Below are positions 40,341 through 47,783 of a stretch of 59,520 nucleotides of DNA, piece after piece (the stretch's first letter is position 1; every line of letters starts with the position of its first letter). The stretch is from NCBI GenBank assembly GCA_035480955.1, contig DATIHF010000071.1:1-59520 (forward strand), given 5' to 3'. The notes below the pieces were generated by a model. It saw only the letters and a program-made list of their open reading frames with translations. It did no database searches and was not told the DNA's origin. Origin of the DNA: DATIHF01 sp035480955. GTDB lineage: Bacteria > Patescibacteriota > Microgenomatia > Woykebacterales > RBG-16-39-9b. A program made the translations under genes and the position numbers.

Positions 40341-43052
40341 CTAGCGAGCCTTAATTTCGACCGGAGGCATAATGGCTCCGGTAACGTCGATCTCTATAAT
40401 ATCAAAATCGTAACCGTCTTTCTCAAGCTCTAATGTGTAAACTCCGTCAGGAACCGGCGTCGAGAGAGCAAATTGCCCAATCTTGTTAGTCTTGAAGGCC
40501 CTCACTGGGTTACCGTCGTTGTCCTTAACAATTATAACTACGGTGTCTAAGAGCAGACCTCGATTGTCTTTAACGATACCATTAATCACATTAGGGATTT
40601 TGGGAGTATTGGGAAGCATTTTTCCGTAAGCTGGTTGAGCTTTGACCACTGGTCGAGAACGCTCCTCAAGTTTTTTTGCCTCCCTCTCCCTCTCTAAAGC
40701 TTTAATCTCCGCGATTATTCTAGCTTTTTCCTCTGGTGTTTTCTGAACCTTTTCTTGTTGTTTTAATACTTCAACCTGAGGATTGACCACACCAGTAGCA
40801 ATAGGTTGTGGTTGTGCTGGAGGTGAGGTTGGAGCGGCTGTTGCAGGTGGTTTCTCACCAAGTCTAGAAAGCATTGATTGAAGCTCTAAGTTGACTTTGC
40901 GGCGGCTGGCAGTAGCCTCAATTTCATTATACTGGCGGGAAATACTGGTTTGCTGCTCCAGATTTTGAAGTTTTTGCATCATGGCGCTTCGTTCCTCACC
41001 CGAGAGTTGATCAAGTTCTTTGTTACCCACCGTGGTTAACGAGGATTTCAGCTGGGTCATTTTGGTTTTGAGAGATTCGTCCGTGACATCAGCTTCCGCT
41101 GGTTCTTTCTGCTCTACCTTTTGCTCTGCCGCCTCAGCTTGCTCCTTGGCTTTCTTTGCGGCTTCCTCTTTAGCCTTAATCACTGATTCTTTGACCGCCT
41201 CTTCTCGGGCCGCTGTCTCGAGGATTTGTCTCTCGATATCATTTTGACCACTAACCGTTGCCGCAGTCGCTACCGTTGGGAGATTTTCCTTTGGCTTGGC
41301 AGTTGTCGAAACCGGAATCGCGGTAATATTTAAAGCTGCTTCTGGGTTACCGGGTAAGACCTTAGGTTGTCCAACCACAATATTAGCGGGAACCTCTTTA
41401 GTCACACCCTTTTCTATCCCCTGATTAGAAGAAGTCAAATTCACACTCGCAGAAGCAGAACCTTGTTTGGCCAGTGCTTCCGAGACTAGTTTTTCAATCA
41501 TTCCTGAGTCTATCTCAGAAGTCTTTTTGTCTACTTCCAACCGAGCCTTTTCTTTGGCAACTTCCGCTTCGACGATTTTTTTGACTGCTTCTTGATCTAG
41601 AGATTGAGGCTGGGCTTTGAGGGCCTCGTTGGCAGCTTGTTTCAATTGCTCAGGATTTGGAGGCAAGGTTTTTTCTTTAATAACTTCCGTTTTCTCAACC
41701 ACCGGAGCAGGATTGGTCACCGACGTGTTCCAGGTCGGGCCAGCGCTTGAAGTAGCCGCAGTAGAGCTTACTTGTGGTTGAGTTTGTGTTGGAGCTGTGG
41801 TTGCTGTCGGAAGCGGTTGAGAGATAGGTAGCTTTGGTTCTGCTGGTTTGGCAATCTCGGCTGGTTTGGGAGCAGCCTCAAACTTAATTTCCAGCTCTTT
41901 GGGTTTGTGATGAAGTTTTTCGTGGCGGGCCCGGTGGCCTTCCAAACCTTCCACCTTATCCCCTAACCAATCAGTTTTCTGTTTCAAGTATTTCAAAGCA
42001 ATTGTGTGGCTGTTGACTAGATCAGTTAGCGAGCCCCTCCAGGTTTGAACCGCCTCCATGACTTTCTGATCGTAGTCAAGCTGTTCTGAGAGAGCCGTTA
42101 GGGATTTCTGATTTCGCTCCTTCTCCAGCTGCAGAAAAGTTTGGTCCAGGTGAGAAACCTCTTTAGTCAAAGTTTCGATTTCTTGCTCTAATTTAGTGAT
42201 ATGGCTGGCAAACTCTTCTTTGGGTGGCTCTTTTGGTGCTTCCTTAACTTTTTGTACCACAACAGGCTCAGGTATCACTGTTTTAGGCACGCTAGCCACC
42301 TCTGGTCTCACCTCCACAGGCTTGGGTGTCTGGGCTTGGGGCAGTGCGGCTGGGCTCACTTGGGGGAGCGGGGCTGGCCTCACTGGAGCTAGTACAGGTT
42401 GGATCATTGGTTGAACAACTGGGGCAACAGGCTGCGGAGGTGTTTGAAGCTGAACCTGTGGCAACGGGACCTTCTTGATGCCGCCAGGAGCTTTGGCAGG
42501 CTCGGCAGGGAGGTTTTTCTGCTTAGTGATCTCGGAAGCGATTTTCTGCTTTAGTTGTGAAAAAAGTTCTTGATTGATCTGTTCGATTTGCTTGCGAAGC
42601 TCCTCTGAACGATACTTTGCTTGTTCAGGAGTAAGCTGGACTACTTCTGGTTTTTTGATGGCTGGTTGAGTTTGGGGAGCTCTTTTTGTCTCCGTCAGGC
42701 TCTGTACTTGCGGAGTAGTGGGAGAGTTTACTTTCGTGCGTATTTGTTCGTGAAGGCTGCTACCGAGTTGAATGACCCTTTCACCTCGGATTGAAATCTG
42801 ACCATTTTGACCCAAAGCAGAAGTAGAGACCGCGCGGTTTTGAGTGTTTTTGACAGGACGAACGTAAAGGTTGGAGCCTCCGGAGGCTAGAGTTGCCGCG
42901 GGTTTGAAGCTGACTTCTGAGGCCAAAGTAGCTTGGGAGGAAGCTTTGTGCAACACTGAGCGTGGTTTTTCCGCTGGCAAGTATCGGCTGCTCTCTGGTG
43001 CTTGGTTAACCTTGCTTCTTAAAGTTGCATTAACCCCAGTCTGTGAATTCAT
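40341..43052 (-). CDS. Large repetitive coiled-coil protein with C-terminal carboxypeptidase-regulatory-like domain
   Basis: 903 aa. N-terminal 180 residues are Ser/Thr/Gln-rich. A Pro/Val/Gln-rich spacer (about 185-275) and a coiled coil (about 280-370) follow, then a long Glu/Lys/Ala helical region. The last 85 residues (NVINGIVKDNRGLLLDTVVI, then GQFALSTPVPDGVYTLELEK) form a CarboxypepD_reg/Cna-B-like beta sandwich. No signal peptide is visible. It sits in the secretion operon and may be a scaffold or stalk. Its start overlaps the PrgI-like stop as ATGA. Confidence 0.75.
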   Translation of the reverse strand: MNSQTGVNATLRSKVNQAPESSRYLPAEKPRSVLHKASSQATLASEVSFKPAATLASGGSNLYVRPVKNTQNRAVSTSALGQNGQISIRGERVIQLGSSLHEQIRTKVNSPTTPQVQSLTETKRAPQTQPAIKKPEVVQLTPEQAKYRSEELRKQIEQINQELFSQLKQKIASEITKQKNLPAEPAKAPGGIKKVPLPQVQLQTPPQPVAPVVQPMIQPVLAPVRPAPLPQVSPAALPQAQTPKPVEVRPEVASVPKTVIPEPVVVQKVKEAPKEPPKEEFASHITKLEQEIETLTKEVSHLDQTFLQLEKERNQKSLTALSEQLDYDQKVMEAVQTWRGSLTDLVNSHTIALKYLKQKTDWLGDKVEGLEGHRARHEKLHHKPKELEIKFEAAPKPAEIAKPAEPKLPISQPLPTATTAPTQTQPQVSSTAATSSAGPTWNTSVTNPAPVVEKTEVIKEKTLPPNPEQLKQAANEALKAQPQSLDQEAVKKIVEAEVAKEKARLEVDKKTSEIDSGMIEKLVSEALAKQGSASASVNLTSSNQGIEKGVTKEVPANIVVGQPKVLPGNPEAALNITAIPVSTTAKPKENLPTVATAATVSGQNDIERQILETAAREEAVKESVIKAKEEAAKKAKEQAEAAEQKVEQKEPAEADVTDESLKTKMTQLKSSLTTVGNKELDQLSGEERSAMMQKLQNLEQQTSISRQYNEIEATASRRKVNLELQSMLSRLGEKPPATAAPTSPPAQPQPIATGVVNPQVEVLKQQEKVQKTPEEKARIIAEIKALEREREAKKLEERSRPVVKAQPAYGKMLPNTPKIPNVINGIVKDNRGLLLDTVVIIVKDNDGNPVRAFKTNKIGQFALSTPVPDGVYTLELEKDGYDFDIIEIDVTGAIMPPVEIKAR

Positions 43053-43669
43053 CCGCTACCCTCCCCGGCGGAACGGTTTTTCGCACTATCGACGACCTCG
43101 GCCATTCTCTGGAAACCTACAGTAGCAGGATTAAACTCTCCTTCTTTAGGTTGTAGGCTTGGAGCGGCAAAAACCTGGCTTTCGCTAGTGGCTGAGTTGA
43201 GGTTGAGGTTAGTCAGACGCCTTTCCTCGTTGATATCAAGAATACTTTTGGAAGCACCCTTGCGGTGGGTCTGCAAATAAAGCTTCAACTTACTGGGATC
43301 AGAGTAAATTTTGGGTTCCACGGCTGTCGCTTGGCGGTGCAGGTAAATCGAGAATTGAGGCTCCAAAAAGCCAATCTCTTTAGGCTCGTGGTGCCACACC
43401 CGTGTGTTCGGAGAGTAAACCGTCTTGAAAAAAGCCGCAATCCAGCGTTCAAAAGGCATATTGTTAAAACTAACAAAAGCTAAAGCGATCGCAAAGAGTC
43501 CTACTGGACCACCCACGAGCAAAACAATAGGAAAAGGTAATTTTGAAGAATAAAGAATAAAAATAAAGATCGCGGCGGCGGCTAAGTAGCCAAATTGCCG
43601 AAGGGTCAAGAAACCAATTAATTTGAACTCAAATCCAGTAATATTTTGTGGAACAGGATGGCTTTGCAT
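43049..43669 (-). CDS. PrgI-family type IV secretion membrane protein
   Basis: 206 aa from the ATG at 43667-43669; upstream in-frame starts lack support. MQSHPVPQNITGFEFKLIG then two membrane segments (about 32-50 and 55-75) and NNMPFERWIAAFFKTVYSP are typical of PrgI-like proteins found with VirB4 in Patescibacteria and Firmicutes (a VirB3-like role). A basic, partly disordered C-terminus follows. Confidence 0.82.
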   Translation of the reverse strand: MQSHPVPQNITGFEFKLIGFLTLRQFGYLAAAAIFIFILYSSKLPFPIVLLVGGPVGLFAIALAFVSFNNMPFERWIAAFFKTVYSPNTRVWHHEPKEIGFLEPQFSIYLHRQATAVEPKIYSDPSKLKLYLQTHRKGASKSILDINEERRLTNLNLNSATSESQVFAAPSLQPKEGEFNPATVGFQRMAEVVDSAKNRSAGEGSG

Positions 43670-43799
43670 AGATAGACTTTTTGGCTTTCTTTTGTGTGCA
43701 CTAATTATGCCTAAACTGTAGCTAAAAAACAACCCGTAACAAAGTGGATCAATTACCCTCTGATAAACCACTCACTGAAAGTAAATGATAGTTATAGGG

Positions 43800-43828
43800 T
43801 TGACACTAGCTTTGTTTTGTGCTAAAAT
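43800..43828 (+). promoter_or_regulatory. Island D promoter, extended -10
   Basis: TTGACA (43800-43805), 17 bases, TAAAAT (43823-43828), with TTTTGTGC directly before the -10, as in island C. Confidence 0.85.
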
Positions 43829-43856
43829 CGCTCAACAATTTTAAGGAGCAGTTTTT

Positions 43857-43916
43857 GTGGATAAATTGATTATTAAACTCATTAAGAAGAAGACCTCAGG
43901 AGGAATCCCGATTTAA
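43857..43916 (+). CDS. Island D leader peptide, 19 aa
   Basis: GTG at 43857-43859 with AAGGAG 8 bases before it. The product MDKLIIKLIKKKTSGGIPI is basic and amphipathic. The stop codon lies inside the palindrome CCCGATTTAAATCGGG (43907-43922), and the last codons form the 5' strand of a stem closed at 43953-43958. This is the layout of a translation-controlled attenuator. A tiny membrane-active peptide is an alternative. Confidence 0.55.
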   Translation: MDKLIIKLIKKKTSGGIPI

Positions 43917-43987
43917 ATCGGGAGGCCCAGCGAAAGCTTGGGCAGCAGGCTTCTGAGGACATTATGTCACCGGAAGCCTGTTTTTTT
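43894..43987 (+). promoter_or_regulatory. Branched RNA plus Rho-independent terminator before the giant gene
   Basis: CCTCAG (43894-43899) pairs with CTGAGG (43953-43958), enclosing the palindrome 43907-43922 and the GAAA-capped GCCCAGC-GAAA-GCTTGGGC (43925-43943): a three-way junction. Terminator CAGGCTTC (43946-43953) / GAAGCCTG (43973-43980) with T7 follows and shares one base with the junction stem. Since the giant gene lies beyond this terminator, its expression should depend on read-through or another start site. Confidence 0.65.
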
Positions 43988-44092
43988 GTGAGTAAAAGGT
44001 ACTTTTACAAGTTAATAGCTTGTTTTGAAAGGAAAGAAACTCCTTGAGTCTCGTCTTGGGGTATTTGGGTTGAAGAAAATTCAGCCTAGCTA

Positions 44093-44252
44093 CCCCTTGA
44101 TGAGATTGCATATTGCATTTCATCTGAGGGGTTAATCGTGCAACCATCTCCCGTGCGCTCGCTTTGCGTGCTGCTGGGAAGGTGTTTTACGGTAACCGTT
44201 TCGGGTGGTGCAAATGCACCTTAAGTCTGACGACTTTGGATCGTCAAGGAGG
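44093..44252 (+). promoter_or_regulatory. Structured leader directly before the giant gene
   Basis: CCCCT-GATGA ... TCATC-AGGGG (44093-44131), palindrome ACGGTAACCGT, GGTGCA-aa-TGCACC (44207-44220) running into CTTAAG, and GACGA-ctttgga-TCGTC (44229-44245) touching the AAGGAGG site (44246-44252). With the junction and terminator upstream this accounts for most of the 590-base gap 43670-44259. I see no other gene there. Confidence 0.5.
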
Positions 44253-44259
44253 ATCAGTT

Positions 44260-47200
44260 ATGACCATGGATTACGATGACGAGTATGGTGCTCCAGGACA
44301 AAATCCGCGAGACACCAAGGTAATCAGCCTCAGGGACTACGGCGAGGCGACTAAGGGCAAGTTCGATAACTTTTGCCGAGAGAATGTCGCTAAGCGAGCC
44401 GTTACCACGAGGATTGAGGATAGGGATATCCCATTCAACTGGGGACGCGGCGGCAACACCGTTTACCTAGATATGGAGACTGGTGAGCCAGTTACCTACG
44501 AAGGTGACTGGACTTTCAAAGAGAAGGCATTCACTGACCAAAGGACAGGTAAAATTACCCTGATCCAAGAGGTCGAATACGAGAGAGCCTTGAACGTCTT
44601 CGTTTGTGACCTTTGGGACCCCGAGATCGTAGGGACACCCTTCGCTCGGGCACCTTGGGACAGCAGCCGTGTTCGCGTTCTTAGTGAAGAGGAAGTGGAA
44701 CACAATATTCGGTTGTTGAGCGACGATCAAGAGGCTCGGGAAAAGGCCTATATGGGCAACAGCGCCGACGCAGGCCGGCGTTTGCGACCGCTCCTTCGGT
44801 CGTCCCGGAAGATGGTTCAGACAGACGAGCTTTCCGATACTCTTCCTCAAGAAGAGCGTCGGAACCATCACATGGAGAGCCGTCTTAAGGACCACCGAAA
44901 GCTTCGTGAGCTGCATCGGCAGAGGAGACTGTATCCAGACGATTTGGTAGAGTACCCGATGACTGGCTGTAGCCCCTTGGGACGGCCAATCGATGACTCG
45001 GACCAAACCGGCTGGCTCGATGCACTCTATCGGAGTGCAATCAGGCAACGCCGCGGTAAGAAAGACCCTCTTGGTCTGAACCAGAAGCGGGGCAGAGACC
45101 TTCCACCAGGCCTCTTTTATGAAGGTGGCAAGTACAAGGTCCGTATCGGGTCTCTCAACCTAGACGGGCTTCGAGTCCTTGCCCACAACGCAGCTGAGCG
45201 CGAAAGCCGCACCTCCAAAGAGTGTTACGAGCAACTCATGGAGGCCTTGGTCCACAAAATGGTCCGAGGAAAAGTGGGTGAAAATGTGGATGAACCGCTC
45301 GAAGCGTGCGAAATCATGGCTCGTTACGGTGAGCAAGGCCTTCGTACTGGGTCGAGTAGGTTCTACGAGGAAATCTTCAACCCGAACTCGGACACCTACC
45401 GTATCTACCCAGACGATGCTGCTCGTGGACGAGCGTGGCAGCGCCCGAAGGATCCGGACGGCGGTTATGCGTACTTACCGCTGTTTCATCGAATGCAGAG
45501 GATCCTCCACAAAGCCTACCATGTAGATCCGGTAGTTACTCCGGTCGACCAATACAACCCGTTCTGGACAACGGCGCAGTTTGAGGTTCGCTACGGAGGA
45601 CAGAACCGTAAGGACTTCCCGGTTACTGGTGAGCCGTACGACCAAATCCAACAGGAGAAGGCGTATTGGTACACTAAGGACCTGCATGTTCCTAACCGCC
45701 TGCACCGCCACCGCGCATGGTTGGATCTGATAAATGGGTTCATCGAAACCAACTTCTACCGGACCTACCCTTCGGAGCAGTACCGGTTTCGCAAAACTCT
45801 GTCTAGGCTTTTCGGAGCCCATGACAAGAAGAGCTTTCTCAGCAAAATGAGAGCGCTTCTAAAGATTCGCGATCTGACCATTCACGTTATCTCCTTGCCA
45901 ATTCCAATTTGGCGCTTTGACGGGCGTCAGTGGAGGCTCGAGCTAGATAACAGTACCTTTGATTATTTCGCGGAGGGTATCGAAGCCTTTCGTGATTGGG
46001 TCCGGATGATTGCCGAGTGGCAGCAAGTAAAGGCAATGCTCAACGCCTTTGCTGCCATGAACTTCACACGGGTCACTGCTGATCAAGGGCGCACGCGCGA
46101 CTTTGGAGGCATTTGGAATGCAGTGCCAATTTGGCAATGCGATGCCTTCTATTTCTCCTGGTTGTTTGCCAACTCCAGACCTGGTGTCAAAGACCAGAAC
46201 GGCATGCCAATGTTTGAAGGGGATAAAAACCCTGATGGCACTTGGATCTACAACCATAACTTCCGGCGTGTCTGGAAACGTCGTGCACCTATGCCTGTCA
46301 AACCCACGAGGGACCGCCCTTCCATCTTGCCCGGGGAAACCCAGGAAGAGTGGCAGGAGCGGGCTGATTTGTGGGACTCCAAGTATCCCGCCCGGCCAGT
46401 TCGGCCGACGCTGAATCCTGGAGAAACCGCAGATGCTTTCGTGGTTCGGTTGAAGGACTTCATCAAACTCCTCGGTGATTGGGAAAAGCAAACCGAGGAC
46501 AGCTGGATCGCAGACATCAAAGAGTACCAGTCAGCCATCAATGCGCGCGTCGCAATCATGGGCTGGGCCTGGCACGATCGCGACCCACTTGCAGATATGC
46601 CGCACGACACAGTCTTGCGAGCTTTGTCAGTCTATCGTTGGGCCGACTGGCTAGACATGATTGGTGTCGGAAGAGGTTTCAACAGCCAGCTCGGCGACGG
46701 TTTAGTGTCGGACCTCACGACGTTCCTCAAGGAACAGAGTTCCAAGGTTCGAAACTACCGCCACGAGACTGAGGCAATGGAATCTGACGAAGGTGCCCGT
46801 TATGACCCGCAGGGTTTTTGGGACTACCTCGGCGGCATCATTCGACCCCACATCGAGAACTTCCTCAACTACCGACTCTTCGGTACGTTTGGTGAAGAAC
46901 CTGGACCCAAGTTCCTGGACACGCTTTTCGATGGGACTGACGTTTACAACGAAAAGTCGACCCGGGTGAGAAACCAAATCAACCTGATGTGGCAAGAGGC
47001 CCCACTGAAGGGAATCAAGCGGCGGGTTCTCAAGGTCTGGGATGACAGTCTTTCCGACCACGTCATCCACATCCGGCCTCTCATCCGGCGCTTTCTTGAC
47101 GGTTTGCCGGTGGGAGTACTGGATCGTCTCCAGCCTCTCATTCGCGGCCTCAACCGGCGTTCGGACCGACGGATCCGGGAGTGGGCACAACACCTCTCTG

Positions 47201-47736
47201 TGGGCCGAACCCACGGTAAGCGTGCCTTCACCACAGCCCAGAGGTTTATTGACGAGGGCTACGGTACCAACACCGGCGAGCAGCTCGAGGAAATCGAAAA
47301 CGGCCAGCCCCGTTTGCTCACGGTTGCGGAATCCGAGCAGAAGCGTCAGGATGACCTTGGCTTCACAACCTGGATGAACTCTCAGTATGACAAGGCCTCT
47401 TACTTCATTAAGGGCTTGATCATTAGGGAGCGAAACAAGGCTTGGGTCGACTCGGGCGAAGGGGCGGAGCACGTGATCAAGGCTATCGAGAGTGGTCTCT
47501 ACCACGAGATCGCCTACGAAATCCTTGAGATCGCCAGCCACCGCGGCCTCATTCTGAAGTCGATCGACTGGTTCCCATCCTTGGATGAGTTCCGGAAGAT
47601 GTACAAGGAAACGGGTCTGGAGGATAAGTTTGAGGATCGCTGCAAGGCTCTGCTGGGGACAGCGGAATTCCGAGCAGTTATCGAAGGCTATCTGTTCCCG
47701 GACATGAAAGCCGCCATCGATCCACTAGCAGCGTAA
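44260..47736 (+). CDS. Giant island D orphan protein, 1158 aa
   Basis: Not recognised. The ATG at 44260 follows AAGGAGG; the frame extends 32 codons upstream into the structured leader and is not used. The protein is soluble by eye, with no signal peptide or membrane segment, rich in Trp, Arg and Asp. An internal repeat near 684-740 reads RPSILPGETQEEWQER and RPTLNPGETADAFVVR. Basic patches occur near 200-235 (RLRPLLRSSRK, RKLRELHRQRR) and 930-990. GC and codon use differ strongly from the flanking secretion genes, and it runs against them. It could be a viral or plasmid structural protein or a secreted factor; nothing decides this. Confidence 0.85.
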   Translation: MTMDYDDEYGAPGQNPRDTKVISLRDYGEATKGKFDNFCRENVAKRAVTTRIEDRDIPFNWGRGGNTVYLDMETGEPVTYEGDWTFKEKAFTDQRTGKITLIQEVEYERALNVFVCDLWDPEIVGTPFARAPWDSSRVRVLSEEEVEHNIRLLSDDQEAREKAYMGNSADAGRRLRPLLRSSRKMVQTDELSDTLPQEERRNHHMESRLKDHRKLRELHRQRRLYPDDLVEYPMTGCSPLGRPIDDSDQTGWLDALYRSAIRQRRGKKDPLGLNQKRGRDLPPGLFYEGGKYKVRIGSLNLDGLRVLAHNAAERESRTSKECYEQLMEALVHKMVRGKVGENVDEPLEACEIMARYGEQGLRTGSSRFYEEIFNPNSDTYRIYPDDAARGRAWQRPKDPDGGYAYLPLFHRMQRILHKAYHVDPVVTPVDQYNPFWTTAQFEVRYGGQNRKDFPVTGEPYDQIQQEKAYWYTKDLHVPNRLHRHRAWLDLINGFIETNFYRTYPSEQYRFRKTLSRLFGAHDKKSFLSKMRALLKIRDLTIHVISLPIPIWRFDGRQWRLELDNSTFDYFAEGIEAFRDWVRMIAEWQQVKAMLNAFAAMNFTRVTADQGRTRDFGGIWNAVPIWQCDAFYFSWLFANSRPGVKDQNGMPMFEGDKNPDGTWIYNHNFRRVWKRRAPMPVKPTRDRPSILPGETQEEWQERADLWDSKYPARPVRPTLNPGETADAFVVRLKDFIKLLGDWEKQTEDSWIADIKEYQSAINARVAIMGWAWHDRDPLADMPHDTVLRALSVYRWADWLDMIGVGRGFNSQLGDGLVSDLTTFLKEQSSKVRNYRHETEAMESDEGARYDPQGFWDYLGGIIRPHIENFLNYRLFGTFGEEPGPKFLDTLFDGTDVYNEKSTRVRNQINLMWQEAPLKGIKRRVLKVWDDSLSDHVIHIRPLIRRFLDGLPVGVLDRLQPLIRGLNRRSDRRIREWAQHLSVGRTHGKRAFTTAQRFIDEGYGTNTGEQLEEIENGQPRLLTVAESEQKRQDDLGFTTWMNSQYDKASYFIKGLIIRERNKAWVDSGEGAEHVIKAIESGLYHEIAYEILEIASHRGLILKSIDWFPSLDEFRKMYKETGLEDKFEDRCKALLGTAEFRAVIEGYLFPDMKAAIDPLAA

Positions 47737-47744
47737 GTATAGTA

Positions 47745-47783
47745 GGCCACCCAGAGGAGCAATCCAAAGGGTGGTCTTTTTTT
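47745..47783 (+). terminator. Terminator of island D
   Basis: GGCCACCC pairs with GGGTGGTC (one G-U) and is followed by T7. It begins 8 bases after the giant gene and overlaps the stop of the convergent VirB6-like gene by 2 bases. Confidence 0.88.

Noticed and set aside
46702..47541. 279-codon frame antisense to the giant gene
   Set aside because: Mirrors codon bias of the GC-richer sense gene; no ribosome site or promoter, and the sense frame is continuous across it.
43800..47783. Island D as an assembly chimera
   Set aside because: Cannot be excluded without reads, but its promoter and terminator fit exactly between flanking genes and its promoter matches three other islands, which random misjoining would not produce.
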